Positions 1 through 7,533 of a DNA stretch of 64,000 nucleotides are shown piece after piece (the stretch's first letter is position 1; each line of letters begins with the position of its first letter). Origin of the DNA: Pedobacter polaris (GTDB lineage Bacteria > Bacteroidota > Bacteroidia > Sphingobacteriales > Sphingobacteriaceae); assembly GCF_005116505.1 (NCBI RefSeq), contig NZ_SWBR01000003.1, positions 496,001 to 560,000 of the forward strand. The letters run 5' to 3'. The notes under the pieces were generated by a model, which was given only the letters and a program-made list of their open reading frames with translations, did not search any database and was not told the DNA's origin. A program made the translations under genes and the position numbers.

Positions 1-450
1 ACCAGTACCCCAAAAACTGCAGGTATTTTATTAGAAGGGAATTTTAAATCTGTATTTTTAAATAGACCAATACCAGAGGGAATAACTGAAAATTATAATG
101 TACCTAGCATTAGTAAACCAACTAAAATGATTGTAATTGGCGATGGAGATATTTTTACTAATCAATATAGTAGTACAGACAATTCTGTTTTTCCACTGGG
201 CTTAGATAGATATACACAGCAGAATTATGGCAACAAAGCATTGTTGCTAAATATTGCAGATTATTTTACAGATGACAATAACCTTATCGCACTAAGAAAT
301 AAAGAAATTAAAGTAAGATTACTAGATAAAGCCCGTTTACGTACAGAAAAGTTGAAATGGCAGGTGATAAATTCAATTGTGCCGTTAGTATTGTTAATAT
401 GTTTCGCAATTTTTCAACATTATTACCGTAAGCATAAGTATGCGAAGTAA
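1..450 (+). CDS. gldG: GldG C-terminal part (gliding-motility ABC transporter component), 5' end outside window
   Basis: The frame is open from base 1, so the gene starts upstream; about 149 C-terminal residues are present. The visible part has the GldG-type segment with IVIGDGDIF near the middle, then ALLLNIADYF, a charged stretch rich in Lys and Arg, and one C-terminal membrane helix (IVPLVLLICFAIF) with a short basic tail. In the family, GldG works with GldF and GldA as an ABC-2-type complex linked to gliding in Bacteroidota. The next gene is dnaN, 32 bases on. The end is clear from the TAA at 448-450. The assignment rests on the C-terminal third only, though gldC elsewhere in the window makes it consistent. 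Confidence 0.8.
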   Translation, partial: TSTPKTAGILLEGNFKSVFLNRPIPEGITENYNVPSISKPTKMIVIGDGDIFTNQYSSTDNSVFPLGLDRYTQQNYGNKALLLNIADYFTDDNNLIALRNKEIKVRLLDKARLRTEKLKWQVINSIVPLVLLICFAIFQHYYRKHKYAK

Positions 451-482
451 TTTTTATATTTTTGAGATTATACAAAACAACT

Positions 483-1607
483 ATGAGATTTATAGTATCA
501 ACTTCCACGTTATTAAAACATTTGCAGACTGTTAATGGTGCATCTAGCAGCAGTACAGTTTTGCCTATATTAGAAAACTTCTTATTCGAAATTAAAGATG
601 GAAACTTAACTATTTCTGCTACAGATTTGCAAACTAGTATGACCACCTCGTTAGCTGTAGAATCTAAAGAAGAAGGTAAAGTTGCCGTTCCATCTAGAAT
701 ATTATTAGATACTTTAAAAACGCTACCAGATCAACCAATTTCATTTAATATTGATGACAATAGCTTTTCAATAGAAATTAGCGCTGGTGATGGTAAATAT
801 AAATTAAGCGGTGAAAACGGAGATGATTTTCCTAAAATTCCAGTTGTAGAAAATGCATCATCTGTAAATTTACCAGCATCTGTTTTAACAGAAGCAATTA
901 CAAAAACAATTTTTGCAGTAAGTAATGACGAGTTAAGACCAGCAATGACAGGTGTTTATTGCCAACTTTCTCCTCAACATATTACTTTTGTGGCAACTGA
1001 TGCACATAAATTGGTTCGTTACCGCAGAATGGATAGCAAAGCTGATAAAGCTTCATCATTTATCCTCCCTAAAAAAGCATTAACGTTATTGAAAGCGGCT
1101 TTACCAAGTTCTGATGTAAATGTTTCGGTTGATTATAATGCAACTAGTGCATTCTTTAAATTCGAAAACATCAATTTGGTATGTCGTTTAATTGACGAAC
1201 GTTATCCAGATTATGAAGCAGTAATTCCTGCTAACAATCCAAATAAATTGGTAATTGATAGGGCATTGTTCTTAAATACTTTACGTAGGGTTGTAATTTT
1301 CGCGAATAAAACTACACATCAAGTGCGATTGAAAATTAACGGAAGCGAATTGAATATCTCTTCGGAAGATTTAGATTTTGCAAATGAGGCTCACGAACGT
1401 TTAAGTTGCCAATATGAAGGTGAAGATTTAGAAATTGGCTTTAATGCTCGTTTCTTAATCGAGATGCTTGGTAATTTAAGTGGCGAAGAAGTTACCTTAG
1501 AATTGTCTACCCCAAACAGAGCTGGTTTATTAATTCCACAAACTAACGATGAAAATGAAGATGTTTTAATGTTAGTAATGCCTGTAATGCTTAATAACAG
1601 CTACTAG
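483..1607 (+). CDS. dnaN: DNA polymerase III beta subunit (sliding clamp)
   Basis: This 374-residue protein has the normal length for DnaN and resembles it along its whole length: N-terminal MRFIVSTSTLLKHLQ, the domain-1 signature PILENFLFEI and ISATDLQTSM, a central FVATDAHKLVRYR, and RLIDERYPDYEAVIP in domain 2/3. It ends in VMPVML, the usual clamp C-terminal pocket region. It forms the ring that holds the replicative polymerase on DNA. An in-frame ATG at 462 would add seven residues (MRLYKTT); the ATG at 483 matches the conserved family N-terminus, so I use it. Located just after gldG in the same direction. Confidence 0.96.
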   Translation: MRFIVSTSTLLKHLQTVNGASSSSTVLPILENFLFEIKDGNLTISATDLQTSMTTSLAVESKEEGKVAVPSRILLDTLKTLPDQPISFNIDDNSFSIEISAGDGKYKLSGENGDDFPKIPVVENASSVNLPASVLTEAITKTIFAVSNDELRPAMTGVYCQLSPQHITFVATDAHKLVRYRRMDSKADKASSFILPKKALTLLKAALPSSDVNVSVDYNATSAFFKFENINLVCRLIDERYPDYEAVIPANNPNKLVIDRALFLNTLRRVVIFANKTTHQVRLKINGSELNISSEDLDFANEAHERLSCQYEGEDLEIGFNARFLIEMLGNLSGEEVTLELSTPNRAGLLIPQTNDENEDVLMLVMPVMLNNSY

Positions 1608-1660
1608 TTAGAGAAAAGATTAAAGAGCAAGGAACAAAGATAATTATATCCAACAAGTAC

Positions 1661-1692
1661 AAAATGGCTTAGGTTACTGAGCCATTTTTATT
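1661..1692 (+). terminator. Rho-independent terminator after dnaN
   Basis: AAAATGGCT (1661-1669) pairs perfectly with AGCCATTTT (1680-1688) around a 10-base loop and runs into a T-rich tail. It lies 53 bases after the dnaN stop and ahead of the dedA promoter. Confidence 0.8.
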
Positions 1693-1741
1693 TAATTGAG
1701 GTCATATTTTAAAATTTAGTAACTTATCAGAACGATATCGT

Positions 1742-1749
1742 TACTTTTG
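1742..1749 (+). promoter_or_regulatory. -7 box of the dedA promoter
   Basis: TACTTTTG fits the Bacteroidota -7 consensus TAnnTTTG. It is 17 bases before the TTG start of the DedA gene. A -33 TTTG is not clear; TTTAG at 1715-1719 is the nearest candidate. Confidence 0.6.
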
Positions 1750-1766
1750 TAAAAAAACAGAACAAC

Positions 1767-2450
1767 TTGGAATTTCTCGATTTAATTATACAATTACTTA
1801 CTAATACCAAAGAAACATTAGAAGTAATCATGCAGGAATATAAAACCTGGACCTATCTAATTCTTTTCATCATTATTTTTGCAGAAACTGGATTTGTGGT
1901 TACCCCATTTTTACCAGGAGATTCGATGTTATTTGCTGTAGGTGCGCTTGTTGCAGGCGAGGGTACAGGCTTAAACATTTGGTTTATGCTAGTCATTTTA
2001 ATTATAGCAGCTATTTTGGGCAATTCATTAAATTATCAACTGGGTAAATATTTTGGAATTAAGGTTTTTAAAGAAAATAACAAAATACTTAAGTTAAAAT
2101 ACTACCATCAATCTCACGAATATTTTGAAAAACATGGTGCTAAGGCCATTGTTTTTAGTCGTTTTTTGCCTATTGTAAGAACAATTGCTCCTTTTGTTGC
2201 TGGTGCAGCTAGAATGTCTTTCGGTAAGTTTACTTATTACAATGTTGTAGGTGGTATTGCTTGGATTACAAGTTTATTGTTTGCCGGTTACTTATTGGGT
2301 AAAATTCCTTTTGTAGAAAAGAATTTTGAAATTCTAGTGTTAATTATAGCGGTTGGAACTTTTGTGCCAGTAGTTTATGGCGCATTAAAATCTTTATTCT
2401 CTAAAAAACCAGTTGAACAACAAATAGAGGAAGAGATAAAAGAAGATTAA
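1767..2450 (+). CDS. DedA family membrane protein
   Basis: A 227-residue polytopic protein of the DedA/SNARE-associated family, thought to act as a lipid (undecaprenyl phosphate or phospholipid) scramblase or transporter. Family marks: an acidic residue before the re-entrant segment (FAETGFVVTPFLPGDSML), GNSLNYQLGKYFG, and FSRFLPIVRTIAPFVAGAARM with the essential Arg residues, then NVVGGIAWI. About five hydrophobic segments are visible and the C-terminus is charged (EEEIKED). The start is a TTG placed 17 bases behind the promoter box; an ATG at 1830 would cut away the amphipathic N-terminus (EFLDLIIQLL), which relatives usually have, so TTG is preferred. Confidence 0.9.
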   Translation: MEFLDLIIQLLTNTKETLEVIMQEYKTWTYLILFIIIFAETGFVVTPFLPGDSMLFAVGALVAGEGTGLNIWFMLVILIIAAILGNSLNYQLGKYFGIKVFKENNKILKLKYYHQSHEYFEKHGAKAIVFSRFLPIVRTIAPFVAGAARMSFGKFTYYNVVGGIAWITSLLFAGYLLGKIPFVEKNFEILVLIIAVGTFVPVVYGALKSLFSKKPVEQQIEEEIKED

Positions 2451-2469
2451 ATATTCTTCTATATTACCG

Positions 2470-2575
2470 TAGTGAGGAGATATCCCATAGCTATGACATT
2501 TGATGTTATTAAGTCAGTGCTCAAGAGGATTCGAGACTTCTCACTCCACTTTGTTACGTATCGAAGTGACGGATT
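2470..2575. repeat. Imperfect intergenic inverted repeat between convergent genes
   Basis: GTGAGGAGA near 2472 is loosely mirrored by CTTCTCACTCCAC near 2538. It sits between the convergent dedA and S1/P1-like genes. It resembles the GAGGAGA/TCTC-type intergenic hairpins common in Bacteroidota and may end transcription from both sides. The pairing is imperfect. Confidence 0.4.
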
Positions 2576-2581
2576 TAATGA

Positions 2582-3538
2582 TTAATTCTCTCTGCCAATA
2601 ATTTTTCCTTCTTTATACTTTTTTTCTTGTTGCTCGGCCCATTTTTTATCTTCTGGACCTGGTTCTAATTTAATTAGGTTTTTAAGTTCAGGCTGACCAG
2701 CATCAACCCAAGCTGAAAACCAAAAAGAACCAATAGTTATAATTGCTGACCTCATTTGTTTTTCTACCATCCCATTCATTTTATCTTGATAGGCTTTTGA
2801 ATAGGCTTCAGAATATTGTTTTATCACCGTATTGCTTCGTTCAGAGAAACTATACTTTTGGTCTGATGGAAATGTTTTATTCAGCTCTGCTTCAAGTAGT
2901 AAAACACTATCTAACAAACTGTGCGAATGTTTAACAATTGCCCAGGCAGCTTTTAAAGGATCGTCAACATAGCTTGCCTTCCCAACTACAAAATTATAAC
3001 GGGCAGCGAATAATTCTGGTATCCTACTTTCCCAAAATGCATGAATGCCAACCTGATTGGTTAATTGTCCGTTATGGTTATTAGTAGTATGCAATGGGAC
3101 ATGGGCATCACCTATATAGTGACCGAGTTCTGCAGAATACTTTAATATTTTTAAGGAGTCATGAGTTTTAAAAGCCTTAACCAAACTGTAATACGTCCGT
3201 TGTATTTGCCAGGGCACAATACCGCTTTCATTTAATTTCTTTTGACCATATTTGGCCAAGGCATCATTAAATTTTGGAGGAATGCTATCCATATTTTCCT
3301 CGTAGTTTTCTACATCTAAATAATGCCTTGGTGCTTCTAAAGTGTCAATATATCTACGCTTATCAGGATCTACAGCATGTTCTACAATATATTTATTGGC
3401 AGTTTTATAGAAATTAATCATTTCACTTGGCAGGGTGAAAATGGCCAATTGATTTATTCTACGGTGAGCAAAAAAGCCCCAGGAAGTACACAATATAAAA
3501 GGGATGATTAACAAGGTTAAAATTGTTAATCTTTTCAT
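2582..3538 (-). CDS. Secreted S1/P1-nuclease-like or phospholipase C-like zinc hydrolase
   Basis: A 318-residue protein with an N-terminal signal peptide (KRLTILTLLIIPFILCTSWG). The mature N-terminus begins with Trp-Gly-Phe-Phe-Ala-His, matching the family rule that the first Trp and an early His bind zinc. Further ligand motifs are HYLD (about residue 72), ELGHYIGDAHVPLHTT (about 138-153) and HAFWESRIPE (about 166). These together mark the trinuclear-zinc fold shared by S1/P1 nucleases and bacterial zinc-dependent phospholipase C; which substrate is used cannot be told from motifs. It is the last gene of a minus-strand run, 20 bases after the methyltransferase gene. Confidence 0.82.
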   Translation of the reverse strand: MKRLTILTLLIIPFILCTSWGFFAHRRINQLAIFTLPSEMINFYKTANKYIVEHAVDPDKRRYIDTLEAPRHYLDVENYEENMDSIPPKFNDALAKYGQKKLNESGIVPWQIQRTYYSLVKAFKTHDSLKILKYSAELGHYIGDAHVPLHTTNNHNGQLTNQVGIHAFWESRIPELFAARYNFVVGKASYVDDPLKAAWAIVKHSHSLLDSVLLLEAELNKTFPSDQKYSFSERSNTVIKQYSEAYSKAYQDKMNGMVEKQMRSAIITIGSFWFSAWVDAGQPELKNLIKLEPGPEDKKWAEQQEKKYKEGKIIGREN

Positions 3539-3558
3539 AAAATGAAGATAAATAAATT

Positions 3559-4323
3559 TTAGAATTTTCCTGCTATGATTATCCTTTTAAATGGATATAA
3601 TGTTGGCGATTTAGGGAACCGAGTTTGTATTCGCTTTTTATATTCAGCTATGAAGTTCTCTCTCATTTCTCCGTTCAATTTTTCTAAATAAGGAGGTAAA
3701 GCGGAACCTGAAATGAAATCATATAAATCATTAGATGACTTGGCTATGATTGGATAGATCTTTTCAAACACAGTTATAGTTTTTGCTCCCCCTTCAAAAA
3801 GTAATTGCGCATAAGCATCTGTTTTAAGCACTGGAGAAGTCCGATGATAACCTAGCAGACTATTTTGGTAAGGTTCTTCTTGAACTAGATTATCAAGAAT
3901 TTGATTTAAAGCATTTTGAGTTTGTGATGGCATTTGAATAGCCAATTGGCCATTAGGGTTTAAAAGCCTAATAATTTTAGGAAATAATGTTTCATGGTCA
4001 TCAACCCATTGAATTGCTGCATTAGAAAAAATTAAATCCCATTTTTGATTGGTATCAATTTGTTCTTCAATAGAGTTTTGTTTGAAGCTTAAAGTCTCAC
4101 TAGCGAATGCTTTTGCTTCATTTAGCATTTCAATTGAAGAGTCAACTCCTAAAACTTTTGCATTTGGTAACTTCTCGGCAAGCATGCTGGTTAACTCTCC
4201 GGTTCCACAACCTAGATCGATTACCTTTAAGTTGGGCTTAATTTCGATTAGATCTAAAATATCATAAAACGGAGCGTACCTTTCTGTTTTAAATTGATTG
4301 TATGTCTTTGGGTTCCATGCCAT
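3559..4323 (-). CDS. tam: Trans-aconitate 2-methyltransferase-like SAM-dependent methyltransferase
   Basis: A 254-residue class I methyltransferase. SAM motif I is VIDLGCGTGELTSML (about residues 34-48), motif II VLGVDSSIEML, and WDLIFSNAAIQWVDDHE is the family's motif-IV segment. MAWNPKTYNQFKTERYAPFYDILD is very like the N-terminus of Tam enzymes, which methylate trans-aconitate, an inhibitor formed from the TCA intermediate cis-aconitate. Substrate is inferred from similarity alone. It lies between the PhyH-like gene (53 bases upstream) and the zinc hydrolase in one direction. Confidence 0.82.
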   Translation of the reverse strand: MAWNPKTYNQFKTERYAPFYDILDLIEIKPNLKVIDLGCGTGELTSMLAEKLPNAKVLGVDSSIEMLNEAKAFASETLSFKQNSIEEQIDTNQKWDLIFSNAAIQWVDDHETLFPKIIRLLNPNGQLAIQMPSQTQNALNQILDNLVQEEPYQNSLLGYHRTSPVLKTDAYAQLLFEGGAKTITVFEKIYPIIAKSSNDLYDFISGSALPPYLEKLNGEMRENFIAEYKKRIQTRFPKSPTLYPFKRIIIAGKF

Positions 4324-4376
4324 GGTTTATATCTATTAATAATTGTGAATAACCGACCATAAGGGAATGAAAACTA

Positions 4377-5072
4377 TTAAATCCTCTCTACCCATTTTAT
4401 TTCTTTAGGTAATTCAATATTTGAAAACTCTATATGTATAACTCTTCTTTTGGTATTATTTGTTGTTCTTGATGAGCTATGTAATAATAAAGGTTTCATG
4501 ATCATGATGCCGCCTTTTTTAATCTTGCAAACGGTTTCACTTTCAAAGTTCCAATCGATCGTTTCTGGTCTATAAATTTCTTTTAAATGAGATTTCGGAA
4601 TAATTTTTAAGGCACCATTATTTTCATCTGTATCATCTAAATGAATACGGATTGTGTAATTGTTTTTTAGGATTTCGATTGGTGGTTGAACTGCAAACTG
4701 ATTTTGTTTAACTGTCCATGGCCCAAAATTTGCAAGCTCTACTTTTTTATCTACTGAGATTGTTAAGTCCTGATGATAGGAAACAAACCAATTGGATTGC
4801 TCAGGTTTATCGAAGTAAATAGATTTAACAACAAAATAATCTTCACCAAAAGTAGACTGTATAATTGACTTTAGTTTAGAGTTAAAGACCAACCCATAGA
4901 CTGCTGGAATTTCTTTTAAAAATTGTCTAATTGCAAATAAATCAGCAGATTTTCTAAATGTATCTTTGGTTGTATCAACCTCATTAATCACAGCTAAAAT
5001 TTGCTCAATTTCTTGATTAGAATAAACATCAGAAATAATCGAAAAACCTTCTGCTGAAATTTCTTTGTTCAT
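4377..5072 (-). CDS. Phytanoyl-CoA dioxygenase (PhyH)-like Fe(II)/2-oxoglutarate oxygenase
   Basis: A 231-residue soluble protein with the facial-triad pattern of PhyH-type oxygenases: the first His-x-Asp as HQD (about residue 120), the second His in LLLHSSSRT near the C-terminus, and a following Arg pair (KRRVIHIEF) that would bind 2-oxoglutarate. RIHLDDTDENNGALKIIPKSH is a strong family match. Substrate unknown; bacterial members hydroxylate amino acids, siderophore or secondary-metabolite intermediates and others. Its start is 13 bases from the stop of the upstream DUF695 gene, so the two are probably cotranscribed. Confidence 0.8.
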   Translation of the reverse strand: MNKEISAEGFSIISDVYSNQEIEQILAVINEVDTTKDTFRKSADLFAIRQFLKEIPAVYGLVFNSKLKSIIQSTFGEDYFVVKSIYFDKPEQSNWFVSYHQDLTISVDKKVELANFGPWTVKQNQFAVQPPIEILKNNYTIRIHLDDTDENNGALKIIPKSHLKEIYRPETIDWNFESETVCKIKKGGIMIMKPLLLHSSSRTTNNTKRRVIHIEFSNIELPKEIKWVERI

Positions 5073-5085
5073 TAATTAGCTTGAT

Positions 5086-6174
5086 TTAGTTAATAAAACG
5101 ATTAAATGATTGCCAGTATTTGTCTTTATAGATATCAAAGCTAATGTTAAATTTATCTTCATAATCAGCAATGATTTTTTCGACTACTTTTGATACTTTA
5201 CGAAAGTCTTTACAAGCAAAATAAAAATCTCTGGTACCATCTGCAGTTTCTCTTCCAATGTTTAAATAACCTTCACTGTCTTTTAATTCACCTAAAAGAA
5301 TATCTTCAAAATCATTTAATTGAGCCATTGTTTTATCATTAGGAAAACCATTTTTATCTGGTACAAACTTTACAATAATATCCAAAATCCAAGGATGTGA
5401 AGCTTTGTTTTCCCAACTTAACAAATCCATATTTATTACTGCTAATAGAGGTTTGCCATTTTGTAGGGTTCCTTCTAAAATAGAATGATTGTCGGTTTCT
5501 GTACTGTGCCAAAGCCCATCATATTTTTCTATAAATTCTTTTTCTCTCCATATTAAAAAGTCTTTTAACTTTTCTATTGGGATGAGCTCTTTTTGAGCAT
5601 TTTCTTTACCAAGAACAACAATGTTATCTATTGTAGTAGCAAAGTTTAATTCTCCTAAGAGGTTATCTAAAAAAATAAAAGTTCCATTGATGATGGTGTC
5701 TTTATTGGCCTCATTTAAATCGTTATTAATTATTACAACATCAATCTCATCGGGATAGTTTGGGTCTTCATTATAATAAAAGCTGATGTTGCTTTTAGTG
5801 AACTCATAATCTGCCATCCTAATGGTAACATCTTCAATATTTAAGGCAGGTTTTAATGCAGTAAATTTCCATCCATCAATAACTGGTGCCGCATTTACTA
5901 ATTCTTCAACAAAAACAATGTTTTTAACAATGCCATCAGCAGTTAATACTAATTCTGCAGTATTATCATTCATCATACCTGTTAAAAAATAGTAACCCTC
6001 CCTAAGTTCGTTTAGTCTGGGAGAAAGTTTTTCAAAGAAATTCTTTTCAATCGCGTTGTTTTGGCTAACTGCTTTATAGAAAGTTTTTTCATTTTTCTGA
6101 AACCAATTCCAGAAATCATCATAATTATTTATTGTTTCTTCTTTAGAACCAAATATGTTTTTTAAAAAGCTCAT
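5086..6174 (-). CDS. DUF695-domain protein of unknown function
   Basis: A 362-residue cytoplasmic protein without a signal peptide. The C-terminal part (about 230-360), with HPWILDIIVKFVP, DFEDILLGEL and GTRDFYFACKDFRKVS, looks like the DUF695 family; the N-terminal half (SFLKNIFGS onwards, with an acidic ELREGYYFLTGMM stretch) resembles companion domains in Bacteroidota proteins of this type. I do not know a function. It is the first gene of the minus-strand run leading to the PhyH-like, tam-like and zinc-hydrolase genes. Confidence 0.6.
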   Translation of the reverse strand: MSFLKNIFGSKEETINNYDDFWNWFQKNEKTFYKAVSQNNAIEKNFFEKLSPRLNELREGYYFLTGMMNDNTAELVLTADGIVKNIVFVEELVNAAPVIDGWKFTALKPALNIEDVTIRMADYEFTKSNISFYYNEDPNYPDEIDVVIINNDLNEANKDTIINGTFIFLDNLLGELNFATTIDNIVVLGKENAQKELIPIEKLKDFLIWREKEFIEKYDGLWHSTETDNHSILEGTLQNGKPLLAVINMDLLSWENKASHPWILDIIVKFVPDKNGFPNDKTMAQLNDFEDILLGELKDSEGYLNIGRETADGTRDFYFACKDFRKVSKVVEKIIADYEDKFNISFDIYKDKYWQSFNRFIN

Positions 6175-6261
6175 TATAATTTATTATTATTTTAAATCTT
6201 TATTCCACTACTTTAATTCCTTGGTCATTGGGAGACTCTGGTTGCATAGGCATCATGCTGT

Positions 6262-6277
6262 CTCCCTCTAGAGGGAG
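6262..6277. repeat. 16-bp perfect palindrome CTCCCTCTAGAGGGAG
   Basis: A perfect palindrome followed by GCTGGGGGAGG, lying between the DUF3999 and DUF695 genes. It belongs to the same word family (CTCCCTC...GAGGGAG...TGGGGG) as the repeat inside hisIE at 49907-49920. Confidence 0.75.
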
Positions 6278-6297
6278 CTGGGGGAGGACTGCTATAA

Positions 6298-7533
6298 CTA
6301 ACTCCTCAACATCTTATAAGCAAAAAAGCCAAGTAGAGCGATAATTACCCCCATTAAACACCAAAGCCATAATTTATTCTCAAACAATGGAGCTTTAGTT
6401 TTTGCTGTTGTAAAAGCTGGGTTATTTTGCTCTGCTCCAATAGCTAATGCAACAACACTCATCGGAATTTTATGCTCAAAGTTCTTTAATTCATAACTAG
6501 GTGTAGTTGCCTCTTTGTTACCATAATATAGGGCATAGCTTAGGCTTGCATCATCAAATCTGCCAACCAGCTCATAAACAGGGCCTTTTAAAGTAATGGA
6601 AGTTAAGTGCAAAGGTTTATTGTCATTGTTTTCAATTGTAACCTTTAATCGGCTTACCAATGTGCCTGTAAAATTAAATTCAGGAACTTCTAAAGAGCTA
6701 ATGGTGCCTTCAAACAGTGGGGCGTAATTGTATTGGATGCCTTTGTCAGTTTTAAAACTGTCTGTTACATATTCAATTTTTAAAGCTCGGTAGAAATCGA
6801 AATCACCTTGTGTATTTATTTTTAAATAAGATAGGGGAGTAGGATTGGCTAAAGTAACATCAATTGTGCTTTGCTTATTTTTTGCATCATTAAATAGTTG
6901 GTAAGATTGGTAGGTAATGTTTTTCGAGATGCCTTTTAATGTATCTGTCTTTAAAATTTTAGCTGCACTTAGCTGTGGTTGTTCATTGGCTTTAATGGCT
7001 AATCTAAAATAACTATATTTTGCTACAGGGAAATTCAGTTGCGTAAATTGATAGTCGGTGTTATTGTTTTTAATAGCTAAAATTCTATAATTCTCTAAAA
7101 CAGTAAACCATTCCTTATTGTCATTACTTCCTTCAAGTTTCACTTTCCAATCAAAATTGGTTTGCTTAAATGAAAGCTTAATCTGATTTATTGTAGCAGC
7201 AGCTGATGCTTGGAAAGTATAGAAATATCCATTGGCATTGTTGCTCTGGTTAATGATATTAAAAGAAGTTTCTTTGTCTGTCATTTGATCAGCACTTTGC
7301 TCTAAAATGTAGGGAACCTCAACAGTGTCTTTTCCTTTAAAGCCATAAATTCTCAAATCTGCCAATCCACTTTGTGCATTTTTGAAAACCTCATTTGGTA
7401 AAGTAATACTATGCCAGGTTGTATTTATTCCCTTCAGTTCTCGTTTATAACGATAGGTGTTTGTTTGTGCTTGTAAACCAATAGCACAGCATACTAACAA
7501 AGCAAGTATTTTAATTTTCAGTTTTAACATCAT
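6298..7533 (-). CDS. DUF3999 family exported membrane-anchored protein
   Basis: About 411 residues: signal peptide (LKIKILALLVCCAIGLQAQ), a large beta-rich periplasmic part, and a C-terminal membrane anchor (LWLWCLMGVIIALLGFFAYKM). YRYKRELKGINTTWHSITLP and the ADLRIYGFKGKDTVEVPYIL segment are typical of DUF3999. The gene overlaps the 3' end of the DUF2339 gene by 23 bases, which implies translational coupling. DUF2339 and DUF3999 genes commonly occur together, so the two products likely form one envelope complex. A TTG at 7536 is possible, but ATGs at 7533 and 7530 are better. Confidence 0.78.
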   Translation of the reverse strand: MMLKLKIKILALLVCCAIGLQAQTNTYRYKRELKGINTTWHSITLPNEVFKNAQSGLADLRIYGFKGKDTVEVPYILEQSADQMTDKETSFNIINQSNNANGYFYTFQASAAATINQIKLSFKQTNFDWKVKLEGSNDNKEWFTVLENYRILAIKNNNTDYQFTQLNFPVAKYSYFRLAIKANEQPQLSAAKILKTDTLKGISKNITYQSYQLFNDAKNKQSTIDVTLANPTPLSYLKINTQGDFDFYRALKIEYVTDSFKTDKGIQYNYAPLFEGTISSLEVPEFNFTGTLVSRLKVTIENNDNKPLHLTSITLKGPVYELVGRFDDASLSYALYYGNKEATTPSYELKNFEHKIPMSVVALAIGAEQNNPAFTTAKTKAPLFENKLWLWCLMGVIIALLGFFAYKMLRS

